Assembly (NCBI RefSeq): GCF_001307275.1
Contig: NZ_CP012831.1
Location: 2,844,501-2,908,500, forward strand
Direction of reading: 5' to 3'
DNA: 64,000 nucleotides
From: Pseudomonas fluorescens
GTDB taxonomy: Bacteria; Pseudomonadota; Gammaproteobacteria; Pseudomonadales; Pseudomonadaceae
The notes below the pieces were generated by a model, which saw nothing but the letters and a program-made list of their open reading frames with translations, did no database searches and had not been told where the DNA came from. Shown here piece after piece: positions 1-9,990 of this stretch (position 1 is its first letter; each line of letters begins with the position of its first letter). A program made the position numbers and the translations under genes.

Positions 1-116
1 GGCATACGCCACAACGAATGCGGGGTTTGGCGGGATCTTCATATCCTCCAATTTCGCGCCGTCGATGTGGGCCGACATTTTATCGAACGACCTACCAGCG
101 ACAGGGACCGTCATCA

Positions 117-1016
117 ATGCAAGCTAGTTTCAGCAAAGGCGTTATCTTTGCACTCTCCGCTGCCGCACTTAACGCCACGATCGGCGTGCTCAGTAAAGTG
201 CTCATGAGCAATGGCTTTACCGCCAGCAGTGTCGCCGTCATAAAGACGGTCCTGGGTTGTCTGCTGCTCTCGGCTTTGCTGCTGTTTCTCAAGCGTCCGG
301 CGACGACAGCCAAATGGACCCAGGCGGCGATCTGTGCGTTCCTCGGTATCTTCGTGCTGTTCCACTTCGAAACATCTGCCTATCGGCATTACGCCGCGGC
401 GGGCGTGGTCGTGATGTTGATGGCCAGCGCATCCATCTCCTCCATCGTGCTCGGCCGCATATTCCTCAAGGACGCCATCACCGCCAACGCCACCGTGGGC
501 GCGGCCCTGGCTATCGCCGGGATCGCGGTGATCTTCGGTGCCGACCTGCGGCAGGGCTTCACTCTCCAAGGCGCTGCACTGGCTTCCATGGCGGGCTGCG
601 GCTACGGGGCATTTTCGGTTGCCATGAAGCGAATGGGCGTGTCCGGTGGGTTGCACTTCACCCGTCAACTGCTGTTTTTCGGCAGCCTGTACTTGTTGAT
701 GCCAGCCGCAGCCGATGGTTTCGTGATCGGTGAGCTGTCGTCCCTGGCGGTTGCCGCGCTGCTGGCGCTGGCTGCGCTGCCGACCATTCTCGGCTTTTTC
801 TGCACCACCAAGGCCATCGAATACCTCAAGCCCTCCCAGGTGCAGGCCTTGGAGCTGACCGAACCGCTGTTCGCCGCCCTGCTGGCGTTTGTGGTGCTCA
901 ATGAGGTGCCTCGCGAAAGTCTGTACGCGGGCGCGGCACTGATCATCATCGGTTTGTGTTTCTCCAACGAGCTGATCCGCCTGGGCAGAAAAACGCCTGT
1001 CCCGTCTCGCGCGTGA
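117..1016 (+). CDS. DMT/EamA family transporter
   Basis: Predicted 299-residue inner-membrane protein of the drug/metabolite transporter superfamily. It is built of two EamA repeats with about ten hydrophobic helices (first helix near residues 8-27, last near 275-295). The second repeat carries a typical EamA ending, in which a helix with LELTEPLFAALLAF is followed by LNEVP and a final glycine-rich helix. The open frame extends upstream, but the ATG at 117 gives the normal family length and follows an AGGGA sequence about ten bases away. The substrate cannot be read from sequence; relatives export amino acids or metabolites. It lies upstream of and in the same direction as the quorum-sensing regulator, with 143 bases between. 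Confidence 0.85.
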   Translation: MQASFSKGVIFALSAAALNATIGVLSKVLMSNGFTASSVAVIKTVLGCLLLSALLLFLKRPATTAKWTQAAICAFLGIFVLFHFETSAYRHYAAAGVVVMLMASASISSIVLGRIFLKDAITANATVGAALAIAGIAVIFGADLRQGFTLQGAALASMAGCGYGAFSVAMKRMGVSGGLHFTRQLLFFGSLYLLMPAAADGFVIGELSSLAVAALLALAALPTILGFFCTTKAIEYLKPSQVQALELTEPLFAALLAFVVLNEVPRESLYAGAALIIIGLCFSNELIRLGRKTPVPSRA

Positions 1017-1159
1017 GCCTTTGCCAGAGGGCCTCGCTCGCACATTGATTTCAAAGCGCCATATCTCTATCTTATCGCCCCACTTTTGCGAGGGGGGCGG
1101 TTTCCCTCACGTGCTGTCTCAGGATGAGAGCACCGTCGAGCGGTGTCACAAGGAAGGGA

Positions 1160-1876
1160 ATGGCTGTGCTGGCAATGGATGAGCTGATACAACTCAGCGA
1201 AACGGAGTGCTTCGAGGATTGGCTGGCAGGGTTGAAAACGCTGACCCGCAAGCTGGGCTACGCGAACTTCCTGTTGGGCCTCAAGCCCGGCCCCGCTGCC
1301 ATGAACCAGCAGGTGCTGATCCACAGTGACTATCCCGGCGCCTGGCGCAAACGTTACGACGCCCAGGGCTATGTGGCGGTTGACCCGATCGTCCAGCATT
1401 GCCTGAACCTGAACCAGCCGTTGCTCTGGAACCGTGAAAATTACCGTCGGCCCTCGGAATCGGCGTTCTTTGAAGAGGCTGCCATGTATGGGCTCCAGCG
1501 CGGACTGGCGCTGCCCCTGCATGGCCCACGGGGGGAGGCGGGTATGCTCTGTCTCAAGCACTCCGAACACGGCGCCCGAGCCACCCTTGCCATGATCGAA
1601 ACCTTGCCCCTGGCGACAATGCTGCGTGACTACGTCATCGAGCGGGTCCTCAAGGCCCAGGCTGAACACCATGCACCGGTGCATGTGACGAAACGGGAGA
1701 AAGAGGTGCTGCAATGGAGCGCGGCGGGCAAGACGACTTGGGAGATCGCGATGATCCTCTCTTGTACAACCTCGGCAATCGACTTCCATTTCAAGAACAT
1801 TCGCCGCAAGTTTCAGGTCAGCTCGCGCCAGATGGCAGTGCTCAAGGCTATCCAGCAGAAATCGATCACGCCTTGA
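1160..1876 (+). CDS. LuxR-family quorum-sensing regulator, LasR-like
   Basis: Predicted 238-residue acyl-homoserine-lactone receptor and transcription activator, the same length class as LasR (239). The N-terminal autoinducer domain has Tyr58, Trp62, Tyr66, Asp75, Pro76, Trp90 and Tyr95. These fall at LasR positions (Tyr56, Trp60, Asp73, Trp88, Tyr93) with a constant offset of two, which suggests a long or 3-oxo acyl chain. The C-terminal LuxR helix-turn-helix (about 172-236) starts at TKREKEVLQW and contains GKTTWEIA and NIRRKF. An earlier in-frame start exists at 1124, but the ATG at 1160 has an AGGA five bases upstream and matches the LasR N-terminus. It converges on rsaL with three bases between, and luxI lies just beyond. 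Confidence 0.92.
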   Translation: MAVLAMDELIQLSETECFEDWLAGLKTLTRKLGYANFLLGLKPGPAAMNQQVLIHSDYPGAWRKRYDAQGYVAVDPIVQHCLNLNQPLLWNRENYRRPSESAFFEEAAMYGLQRGLALPLHGPRGEAGMLCLKHSEHGARATLAMIETLPLATMLRDYVIERVLKAQAEHHAPVHVTKREKEVLQWSAAGKTTWEIAMILSCTTSAIDFHFKNIRRKFQVSSRQMAVLKAIQQKSITP

Positions 1877-1879
1877 GCG

Positions 1880-2110
1880 TCACTGTGGACGCTGGGCCAG
1901 GTCGCTCTCCTGCAGGCGCCCGCTCAAGTAGAGGCGCAACAGAATGTAAACCGGGGCGGGGACCTGGCTGGTGCATTCGATACGACTGGCGCAGGCCTGG
2001 CTGATGCCGAACCTTGACCAGAACTCGGTCTGGCTCTGCTTTTGATCCAGGCGCAGGCTGATGGCTTGGCGCGCAACCTCGCGCACGGTCGAGGTGTTGA
2101 GTAGCTTCAT
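1880..2110 (-). CDS. rsaL: RsaL-like quorum-sensing repressor
   Basis: Predicted 76-residue DNA-binding protein matching the RsaL family, which represses the AHL synthase gene in P. aeruginosa and P. putida and sits between the receptor and synthase genes there. Family hallmarks are visible: FWSRFGISQ in the helix-turn-helix, then a conserved Arg-Ile-Glu, and a C-terminal PAPVYILLRLYLSG stretch. The ATG at 2110 is chosen because GAAGGA lies nine bases upstream; a TTG eight codons earlier has nothing comparable. The gene is divergent from luxI, so both promoters share the interval with the lux box. It probably sets homeostatic negative feedback on the circuit. Confidence 0.88.
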   Translation of the reverse strand: MKLLNTSTVREVARQAISLRLDQKQSQTEFWSRFGISQACASRIECTSQVPAPVYILLRLYLSGRLQESDLAQRPQ

Positions 2111-2162
2111 CGGGCTGAGTCCTTCAAAAGGCAAAAACTAGCAAATCCGTCCGGCCCGAACT

Positions 2163-2182
2163 ACCTCCCGGATCGGGGAGGG
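2163..2182 (+). promoter_or_regulatory. lux box (LuxR/RsaL target) upstream of luxI
   Basis: The 20-base element ACCTCCCGGATCGGGGAGGG matches 15 of 20 positions of a LasR-type box ACCTGCCAGATCTGGCAGGT. Its central 18 bases are an inverted repeat around GATC with one mismatched pair. It ends 65 bases before the synthase start and lies between the divergent rsaL and luxI genes, where LasR and RsaL sites overlap in P. aeruginosa. The position and symmetry are seen directly; the binding proteins are inferred. Confidence 0.78.
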
Positions 2183-2246
2183 TCTCATTTATTCATTGCG
2201 AATATACGCTGTGCGACATATTTCACTCCGCCGGTATATACCCGTC

Positions 2247-2873
2247 ATGTTTATTTCCATTGGCCGTCGCCACAAGATCAATCCTCAAGCGCTGAATAAC
2301 ATGCACAAACTTCGGGCGCGTATCTTCAAGCAAAAGAAGATGTGGGATATACCGCTGATCAATGACATGGAAATCGATGGATACGATGCACTCGATCCTT
2401 ATTACATGATTATCAATCGGAGCGCGGAGCAGGCATACGTCTGCGGTTGCTGGCGGATCCTTCCCACCACCGGGCCGAACATGTTGGCGCATACATTTCC
2501 CGAACTGCTGCACGGACAACCGGCGCCGTGCTCCGATTCGATCTGGGAGTTGAGCCGGTTTGCCATCGAGATGCCCCATGACAACCGCTTCGGTTTCTCC
2601 CAAGGCACTGTCCAGGCGATCCACGCCATTGTGAATTTCGCCCTCGGGTGTGGGGTGAAGCAGTTCGTGACGGTTACCACCGTCGGTGTCGAGAAGATGC
2701 TCATCCGTCTGGGATTGGACACCAGCCGCTTCGGCCCGGCCCTGCAGGTTGGCGTGGAACGGGCGGTGGCGTTGCGCATCGAGCTGAATGATCGAACCAC
2801 GGCCGCGCTGGAGCGAGCGATCGAGGTCTACATATACAGATCCCAACGTCTTGGAGACGCTGCCGATTTTTAG
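2247..2873 (+). CDS. Acyl-homoserine-lactone synthase, LasI-like
   Basis: Predicted 208-residue LuxI-family enzyme that makes an N-acyl-homoserine lactone from S-adenosylmethionine and acyl-ACP. Invariant residues are present at LasI numbering: Arg23, Phe27, Trp33, Asp44 and Asp47, plus the ELSRFA block near residues 106-111. The segment VTVTTVGVEKM carries the threonine linked to 3-oxo-acyl substrates in LasI and EsaI, and RFGPALQVGVERAVALRIEL closely follows LasI. The ATG at 2247 aligns exactly with the LasI start (MFISIGRR versus MIVQIGRR), so the TTG at 2196 is disfavoured. No strong Shine-Dalgarno is visible. With luxR and rsaL it forms a complete circuit. Confidence 0.93.
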   Translation: MFISIGRRHKINPQALNNMHKLRARIFKQKKMWDIPLINDMEIDGYDALDPYYMIINRSAEQAYVCGCWRILPTTGPNMLAHTFPELLHGQPAPCSDSIWELSRFAIEMPHDNRFGFSQGTVQAIHAIVNFALGCGVKQFVTVTTVGVEKMLIRLGLDTSRFGPALQVGVERAVALRIELNDRTTAALERAIEVYIYRSQRLGDAADF

Positions 2874-3139
2874 CATCGCCGTTTTGCTGGCGAAGCCGCC
2901 GAAGCGCCAAGCCTGATTGAACACGAGGACGTTCAGACCGCCGGTGTCATGTTCCAGAGCTTCGCAATTGTGAACTCAATTGTGCTGCCAGATGAAACCA
3001 CTCTCTTCGGTAGGTTTATAGAAGTTGTCCGATACCTTGGAGCGGTCAGGTTTCTTCGAGGCAAGACGGGCGTCGTTCGGCGCTGCTTCACCGCGCTATC
3101 GCGAGCAGAGGATTTCGGTCTGAAGGGCTCAGATCCGAC
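2874..3139. other. Intergenic region without a recognised gene
   Basis: About 266 bases separate luxI from the convergent lipoprotein gene. No convincing coding frame, classical terminator or REP element was found. Confidence 0.5.
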
Positions 3140-3880
3140 TTACTGCTTTTCCAACACCCACTGCCGGTTGCCCGGCGTGAACGACGGCATTTCATCCGCC
3201 AGCGCCGCATTCACGGTCTGGAAAATCTCCAGCTTCTTGCCATCACGGGCAAAGATCCAGGTGTTGCCCTGGCCGTTCTGTTGCAGCCAGATATTGTCGT
3301 TGCCGCCGCTCATGGAGGCGCAATCGCCGGCCAGGCACAGGGCGTAACGGTCGGCGCCCGGCAGGCCGCTGACCTGGCCGTCGGGCTGGAATTGCACGGT
3401 GGCGCCCTGGCCGGGGCCGCTGGCGATGTTCCAGGTGCCGCCCAGGTAGGCGGCATACAGCGCGCGTTCGAAACTGGCGCCGATGGGTGCGCCTTCCGGT
3501 ACCTGGACTTGCGCGCGGTGGAACACCTGCTGCGGTTCGTTCTCGGTGGCGGCCTGGCTCAACTGGTCGCCGTCGCGCTTGAGCTCGCTGGCGGAGCTGC
3601 CGTAGAAGTCGACTTTCCAGGCGCCGTCTTCTTCGCCCAGCAGTTTGCCTTCGACGTTTTCAAAACCATTGGTGTAGCGTGCCTGGCCGGCCCGGGTATT
3701 GACGTCCCATTCCAGGTTCGGACCATAGCCTTGCAGCGCTTCGCGCAGCGGGCCGCCCTTGGCGGCAGCGTCGATGGCCGCCTGGTTGATCCAGGTGCCG
3801 CTGATGTCACGGTCGGCAGGGTCGCTGGCGCAACCGCCCAGAAAAAGGGCGAGCAGCGAGAAAGCAAGCGCTTTGCGCAT
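3140..3880 (-). CDS. Hypothetical lipoprotein
   Basis: Predicted 246-residue exported lipoprotein. The N-terminus MRKALAFSLLALFLGGC is a lipoprotein signal with lipobox LGGC, placing the lipidated cysteine at residue 17. Aspartate occurs at mature position 4 (Cys-Ala-Ser-Asp), so the +2 residue is Ala and outer-membrane sorting is likely. The mature part has repeated short beta-like segments (SGTWINQ, then GGTWNIASG and DGQVSGLPGADRYALC near the C-terminus), suggesting two related beta-rich halves, and contains a Cys-x4-Cys pair. I do not recognise a named family. It lies downstream of ridA in the same direction, separated by a terminator-like hairpin, so it is probably transcribed separately. 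Confidence 0.75.
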   Translation of the reverse strand: MRKALAFSLLALFLGGCASDPADRDISGTWINQAAIDAAAKGGPLREALQGYGPNLEWDVNTRAGQARYTNGFENVEGKLLGEEDGAWKVDFYGSSASELKRDGDQLSQAATENEPQQVFHRAQVQVPEGAPIGASFERALYAAYLGGTWNIASGPGQGATVQFQPDGQVSGLPGADRYALCLAGDCASMSGGNDNIWLQQNGQGNTWIFARDGKKLEIFQTVNAALADEMPSFTPGNRQWVLEKQ

Positions 3881-3900
3881 GGTGGAATCCTTTCAAGACG

Positions 3901-3929
3901 AAAACGGCGCAGCGGGGGAGGCTGCGCCG
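3901..3929 (-). terminator. Rho-independent terminator after ridA
   Basis: A perfect nine-pair stem, CGGCGCAGC paired with GCTGCGCCG around a seven-base loop, is followed on the minus strand by TTTT. It starts seven bases after the ridA stop codon. Confidence 0.7.
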
Positions 3930-3935
3930 ACCTTA

Positions 3936-4316
3936 TTACTCGATGACCAGGATGGCATCCATTTCAACCTGCGCGCCCTTTGGCAGGGCCGCCACGCCAA
4001 TGGCGGCGCGGGCAGGGTAAGGCTGGTCGAAGTACTTGCCCATGATCTCGTTGACCTTGGCGAAGTGGCTCAGGTCGGTGAGGAAGATGTTCAGCTTGAC
4101 GATGTCCTTGAAGGAACCACCGGCGGCCTCGGCCACGGCCTTGAGGTTTTCGAACACCTGCACGGTCTGGGCTTCGAAGCCTTCCACCAGCTCCATGGTC
4201 TTCGGGTCCAGCGGGATCTGGCCCGACATGTACACGGTGTTGCCGGCCTTGATCGCCTGGGAGTAGGTGCCGATGGCGGCTGGGGCCTTGTCGCTGGTGA
4301 TAACGGTCTTGGTCAT
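3936..4316 (-). CDS. ridA: RidA family reactive-intermediate deaminase
   Basis: Predicted 126-residue YjgF/YER057c/UK114 protein that hydrolyses reactive enamine/imine intermediates released by PLP enzymes, protecting other PLP enzymes in the cytoplasm. The family pattern is clear: [15 protein letters not shown] near the start, [10 protein letters not shown], and the C-terminal [20 protein letters not shown], which carries the substrate-binding arginine. Length matches the family (about 126-130). It lies 35 bases downstream of spoT on the same strand, as in P. aeruginosa, and is probably cotranscribed with it. A second, more distant RidA is encoded in the dad operon at 32725. Confidence 0.92.
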   Translation of the reverse strand: MTKTVITSDKAPAAIGTYSQAIKAGNTVYMSGQIPLDPKTMELVEGFEAQTVQVFENLKAVAEAAGGSFKDIVKLNIFLTDLSHFAKVNEIMGKYFDQPYPARAAIGVAALPKGAQVEMDAILVIE

Positions 4317-4351
4317 TGATGACTCCTTGTAAGGAATAGGCTATTGAGGCG

Positions 4352-6457
4352 CTATGCGCGCATGCGGGTGATGCGGATAACGCCGGTCAGGGCGCGCAGT
4401 TTCTTGATCACGCGGGCCAGGTGCACACGGTCGTGCACGCTGACCACCAATTGGACGACGCTGATGCGGCCATCGCGCTCGTCCATGCTGATTTTTTCGA
4501 TATTGCCGTCGGCGGCGTTGACGCTGCTGGCCAGCAGCGCGATCAGGCCGCGCTGGTGTTCCAGCTCGACCCGCAGCTCGACGTTGAATTCGCCGGTGAC
4601 ATCCTTGGCCCAGGAGAGCTGGATGCATTTTTCCGGGTTGTGACGGATTTCGCTGATGTTGCGGCAGTTGTCCAGGTGCACCACCATCCCCTTGCCAGCG
4701 GACAGGTGGCCGACAATCGGGTCGCCCGGGATCGGCGTGCAACACTTGGCATAGCTGAGCACCAGGCCTTCGGTGCCGCGAATCGCCAGCGGGCCTTCGG
4801 GGCTTGGCAGTTGTTCGCCTTCGCCGAGCAGGCGACGGGCGACGACATAGGCCATGCGATTGCCCAGGCCGATGTCTTCGAGCAGGTCTTCGATCAATTC
4901 GAGGCGGTATTCGTGGAGCATCACCTGCACGCGCTCGCCGGGGATCTTGTCCAGGGAGCTGTCGAAACCGTTCAGGACCTTGTTCAGCAGGCGTTCGCCG
5001 AGGCTGATGGATTCGGAGCGGCGTTGCAGTTTCAGCGCATGCCGGATGTGCGTACGGGCCTTGCCGGTGACCACGAAGTTGAGCCATGCCGGGTTGGGCC
5101 GTGCGCCGGGGGCACTGACGATTTCCACCGTGGAGCCGCTTTGCAGCGGCTCGGACAACGGTGCCAGGCGCCGATTGATGCGACAGGCGATGCAACTGTT
5201 GCCGACGTCGGTGTGCACCGCATAGGCAAAGTCCACGGCCGTGGAGCCTTTGGGCAGCTCCATGATCCGGCCTTTGGGCGTGAAGACATAGACCTCGTCC
5301 GGGAACAGGTCGATCTTCACGCTCTCGATGAATTCCAGGGAGTTGCCAGCGCGCTGCTGCATTTCCAGCACGCCCTTGACCCACTGCCGGGCACGGGCGT
5401 GGGTGCTCTTGGGTTGTTCGTCACCGCTGGATTTGTAGAGCCAATGGGCGGCAATGCCGTTGTTGGCCATCTCTTCCATTTCACGGGTGCGGATCTGGAT
5501 TTCGATCGGGACGCCGTGCATGCCGAACAACGTGGTGTGCAGCGACTGGTAGCCGTTGGCCTTGGGGATCGCGATGTAATCCTTGAAGCGCCCCGGCAAC
5601 GGTTTGTACAAATTATGTACAGCACCCAGCACGCGATAGCAGGTGTCGACCTTGTCGACGATGATCCGGAACGCATAGACGTCCATGATCTCGTTGAAGG
5701 CCCGCCGCTTGCCGCGCATTTTCTTGTAGATGCCGTAGAGGTGTTTCTGGCGCCCGCTGACTTCGCCTTCGATGCCGTCGATGGCCAGGCAGTGGCTCAG
5801 GGACTCTTCGATCTTGTTGACGATTTCCTTGCGGTTGCCCCGGGCGCGCTTGACGGCCTGGTTGATCCGCGCCGAACGCATCGGGTGCATGGCCTTGAAG
5901 CCGAGGTCTTCGAACTCGATGCGGATCGCGTGCATGCCCAGGCGATTGGCGATGGGGGCGTAGATTTCCAGGGTTTCCTTGGCGATGCGCCGGCGTTTTT
6001 CGCCGGACAGCACTTCCAGGGTGCGCATGTTGTGCAGGCGGTCGGCGAGCTTGACCAGGATCACGCGGATGTCGCGCGCCATGGCCATGGCCATTTTCTG
6101 GAAGTTCTCGGCCTGGGCCTCGGCCTTGGTCTCGAAGTTCATCTGGGTCAGTTTGCTGACCCCGTCGACCAGTTCGGCCACGGTTTCGCCGAACTGCGCT
6201 TGCAGCGCTTCCTTGGCAATGCCGGTGTCTTCGATCACGTCATGCAGCATCGCCGCCATCAGGCTCTGATGGTCCATGTGCATGTCGGCAAGAATATTCG
6301 CCACGGCAAGCGGGTGCGTGACGTACGCCTCGCCGCTGCGGCGGCGTTGGCCGTCGTGGGCTTGTTCGGCGTAGAAATAGGCTCGGCGGACCAGGTTGAC
6401 CTGGTCCGTGCCGAGGTAGGCCGATAAGCGATCGGCGAGGGCGTCTATGCTCGGCAT
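4352..6457 (-). CDS. spoT: Bifunctional (p)ppGpp synthetase/hydrolase SpoT
   Basis: Predicted 701-residue enzyme controlling the stringent-response alarmone. In order: an HD hydrolase domain (His48, His72-Asp73, in HDVIEDT), a synthetase domain with RFKDYIAIPKANGYQSLHTT near residue 295, a TGS domain (about 385-445) and a C-terminal ACT domain (about 625-701). The RFKD motif is the form typical of bifunctional enzymes rather than RelA. The intact HD residues indicate hydrolase activity. It follows rpoZ on the same strand (60 bases between), the standard gmk-rpoZ-spoT arrangement. The frame is full length with no disruption. Confidence 0.97.
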   Translation of the reverse strand: MPSIDALADRLSAYLGTDQVNLVRRAYFYAEQAHDGQRRRSGEAYVTHPLAVANILADMHMDHQSLMAAMLHDVIEDTGIAKEALQAQFGETVAELVDGVSKLTQMNFETKAEAQAENFQKMAMAMARDIRVILVKLADRLHNMRTLEVLSGEKRRRIAKETLEIYAPIANRLGMHAIRIEFEDLGFKAMHPMRSARINQAVKRARGNRKEIVNKIEESLSHCLAIDGIEGEVSGRQKHLYGIYKKMRGKRRAFNEIMDVYAFRIIVDKVDTCYRVLGAVHNLYKPLPGRFKDYIAIPKANGYQSLHTTLFGMHGVPIEIQIRTREMEEMANNGIAAHWLYKSSGDEQPKSTHARARQWVKGVLEMQQRAGNSLEFIESVKIDLFPDEVYVFTPKGRIMELPKGSTAVDFAYAVHTDVGNSCIACRINRRLAPLSEPLQSGSTVEIVSAPGARPNPAWLNFVVTGKARTHIRHALKLQRRSESISLGERLLNKVLNGFDSSLDKIPGERVQVMLHEYRLELIEDLLEDIGLGNRMAYVVARRLLGEGEQLPSPEGPLAIRGTEGLVLSYAKCCTPIPGDPIVGHLSAGKGMVVHLDNCRNISEIRHNPEKCIQLSWAKDVTGEFNVELRVELEHQRGLIALLASSVNAADGNIEKISMDERDGRISVVQLVVSVHDRVHLARVIKKLRALTGVIRITRMRA

Positions 6458-6517
6458 GATGATGACTCCTGCCGTTTGCTGTGACCCCGCGCCGTGCTAC
6501 GTCGACCAGGCATAGGC

Positions 6518-6781
6518 TTAGACCGCCTCGTTGGACTCGTCCTCGAACGCTGCGAACAGCGGTTCGTCTTCGACGATTTCAGCGTTGGCGATGAACTCGT
6601 AGCTCATCAGGCCCTCGGCGATTTCACGCAGCGCTACCACGGTAGGCTTGTCGTTTTCCCACTGGACCAATGGCTCTTTGCCGCCGGTGGCCAGTTGACG
6701 GGCACGCTTGGTAGAGAGCATGACCAGCTCAAAGCGGTTTTCCACGTGTTCTAGGCAGTCTTCAACGGTTACGCGGGCCAT
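6518..6781 (-). CDS. rpoZ: RNA polymerase omega subunit
   Basis: Predicted 87-residue omega subunit, which helps assemble the beta-prime subunit and forms part of a ppGpp site on RNA polymerase. [20 protein letters not shown] and the KRARQL motif are diagnostic. The open frame runs far upstream, but the extension has no homology pattern and crosses a terminator-like hairpin, so the ATG at 6781 is used. An AGGAA lies upstream of it. Being next to spoT is functionally apt, because omega mediates part of the ppGpp response. Confidence 0.96.
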   Translation of the reverse strand: MARVTVEDCLEHVENRFELVMLSTKRARQLATGGKEPLVQWENDKPTVVALREIAEGLMSYEFIANAEIVEDEPLFAAFEDESNEAV

Positions 6782-6843
6782 GGTATTCCTCGGAGCGAAT
6801 GCAATATGCGCGCTGCCCGGTTGGGCGAGCGGACTCGACAGTT

Positions 6844-6882
6844 TAAAAAAACACCAGCGTTTAGGGAAGCGCTGATTTTTTA
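6844..6882 (-). terminator. Terminator between gmk and rpoZ
   Basis: CAGCG pairs with CGCTG around a ten-base loop, flanked by a run of A on one side and T on the other. On the minus strand, seven T residues follow three bases after the stem. The stem is short, so partial readthrough into rpoZ is plausible. Confidence 0.5.
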
Positions 6883-6948
6883 ACCAAACCCCTCGGCGCG
6901 CTGCGAGTACCAATGTAAAGCCGTCGCAGCGGTTTTGGGAAGGGCTGT

Positions 6949-8443
<1,495 letters not shown>

Positions 8444-8675
8444 GGAGGTTCCTCGCAATGCAGGCCGGCACGACGGTGGTCGTGGGCCTGGGATCTGTAG
8501 ATAAAAGCCCGAGGGCAGCAAAGGCGCAGGATTGTAGCGCAGTGGGACGCAAGCGCCCAAACAGCTCCGGTAACAAAGCGCCGCAGCCCGTCGGCCGGGG
8601 CTTTGAGGGCGCTCACCCGCGCCAGCTTTTTAGCGCTGCACGACGTTTTAACTGCCCTCTGACGGTTCACGGCTC

Positions 8676-8681
8676 TATAAT
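8676..8681 (+). promoter_or_regulatory. Candidate -10 element for rph
   Basis: A perfect TATAAT lies 37 bases before the rph start codon. No good -35 hexamer is seen at the usual spacing, so this is a candidate only. Confidence 0.4.
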
Positions 8682-8718
8682 GCCAGGCAGTTTTCCGTCC
8701 TCTGTACAGGTGTTCCCT

Positions 8719-9441
8719 ATGAAACGTCCAAGTGGTCGCGCTGCCGATCAGCTTCGCTCGATCCGCATTACCCGCAACTACACCAAACACGCCGAGGGAT
8801 CTGTACTGGTCGAATTCGGTGATACCAAGGTCATCTGCACCGTCAGCGTCGAAAACGGCGTGCCACGGTTCCTCAAGGGCCAGGGCCAGGGCTGGCTGAC
8901 CGCCGAGTACGGCATGCTGCCGCGCGCCACCGGTGAGCGGAACCAGCGTGAGGCCAGCCGTGGCAAGCAGGGCGGTCGTACCCTGGAAATCCAACGGCTG
9001 ATCGGCCGTTCGCTGCGCGCGGCGCTGGACATGTCCAAGCTGGGCGACGTGACGCTGTATGTCGATTGCGACGTGATCCAGGCCGATGGCGGCACCCGTA
9101 CGGCCTCCATCACCGGCGCCATGGTTGCGCTGGTCGATGCCTTGAAAGTGATCAAGAAGCGCGGCGGCCTCAAGGGCGGCGACCCGCTCAAGCAAATGAT
9201 CGCCGCTGTGTCCGTGGGCATGTACCAAGGCGAGCCGGTGCTGGACCTGGATTACCTGGAAGACTCCGCCGCCGAGACCGACCTGAACGTGGTCATGACC
9301 AGTGCCGGCGGTTTCATCGAAGTCCAGGGTACCGCCGAAGGCGCGCCGTTCCAGCCGGAAGATTTGAACGCTATGCTGGAGTTGGCGAAGAAAGGCATGA
9401 ACGAGATCTTCGAATTGCAAAAGGCCGCGTTGGCCGACTGA
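8719..9441 (+). CDS. rph: Ribonuclease PH
   Basis: Predicted 240-residue phosphorolytic 3'-5' exoribonuclease that trims tRNA and other RNA 3' ends. It matches family length and shows [17 protein letters not shown] at the start, [17 protein letters not shown] and the [16 protein letters not shown] block. The C-terminal half includes [19 protein letters not shown], the phosphate- and metal-site region. The frame opens earlier, but this ATG is the family start. Divergent from yicC with 275 bases between, and followed 34 bases later by a small membrane protein gene. Confidence 0.97.
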   Translation: MKRPSGRAADQLRSIRITRNYTKHAEGSVLVEFGDTKVICTVSVENGVPRFLKGQGQGWLTAEYGMLPRATGERNQREASRGKQGGRTLEIQRLIGRSLRAALDMSKLGDVTLYVDCDVIQADGGTRTASITGAMVALVDALKVIKKRGGLKGGDPLKQMIAAVSVGMYQGEPVLDLDYLEDSAAETDLNVVMTSAGGFIEVQGTAEGAPFQPEDLNAMLELAKKGMNEIFELQKAALAD

Positions 9442-9475
9442 TCGATCCCTGCTTCAAGACAACAAGGAGAGCGTC

Positions 9476-9844
9476 ATGAGTGATGAACAAATCCTGCTGC
9501 CCCAGCCGAGCAAAGAGGCGCGTCAATGGGCAATGTTTTGTCACCTGTCCGCCTTGTTGGGGATCTGGATTCCGTTTGGCACGTTGATCGGGCCGTTGGT
9601 GCTCTGGCAGCTCAAGCGTGAATCCGACCCGTTCATCGATGCCCAGGGCAAGGAAGCGCTGAACTTCCAGATCACCGTGGCGATTGCTTCGGCGATCTGC
9701 CTGCTGCTGATGATCGTGGTGATTGGCTTCTTCCTGTTCGGCCTGGTGGCCATCGGTGCGCTGGTGCTGACCATCATAGGTGGCGTGAAGGCCAATGAAG
9801 GGCAGCCGTATCGGTATCCGTTCACCTGGCGGTTGGTCAAATAA
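9476..9844 (+). CDS. DUF4870 domain membrane protein
   Basis: Predicted 122-residue inner-membrane protein of the DUF4870 (Tic20-like) family. After a short polar N-terminus there is a helix around HLSALLGIWIPFGTLIGPLVLW, the conserved DPFIDAQGKEALNFQIT segment, and two further helices. The function of the family is unknown. An AAGGAG lies eight bases before the ATG. It follows rph by 34 bases, so cotranscription is likely, and it is closed by a strong terminator. Confidence 0.85.
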   Translation: MSDEQILLPQPSKEARQWAMFCHLSALLGIWIPFGTLIGPLVLWQLKRESDPFIDAQGKEALNFQITVAIASAICLLLMIVVIGFFLFGLVAIGALVLTIIGGVKANEGQPYRYPFTWRLVK

Positions 9845-9866
9845 CGATCAGTTCTGTGATTCATAA

Positions 9867-9898
9867 GAATGCCCCGATTTATCGGGGCATTCTTTTTT
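9867..9898 (+). terminator. Rho-independent terminator
   Basis: A twelve-pair stem, GAATGCCCCGAT with ATCGGGGCATTC, is followed by six T residues. It ends the rph-DUF4870 unit. Confidence 0.88.
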
Positions 9899-9990
9899 AA
9901 ATAAAAATGTTTCTATCCCTGTCGGGCATCCAATTGCCTGGCGCGTTATCGTGCGCATCCATGTAGTACTCTTAAATTTTTAGTCACAAC

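Noticed and set aside
90..109. A second lux-box-like sequence upstream of the EamA gene (ACCTACCAG half-site).
   Set aside because: Only one half matches; the other half is not complementary, and it sits 7 bases from the start codon.
4421..6427. A very long open frame on the plus strand opposite spoT (668 codons).
   Set aside because: It mirrors the GC-rich codons of spoT, has no ribosome binding site and no family pattern. Similar antisense frames occur opposite kauB and the chemoreceptor.
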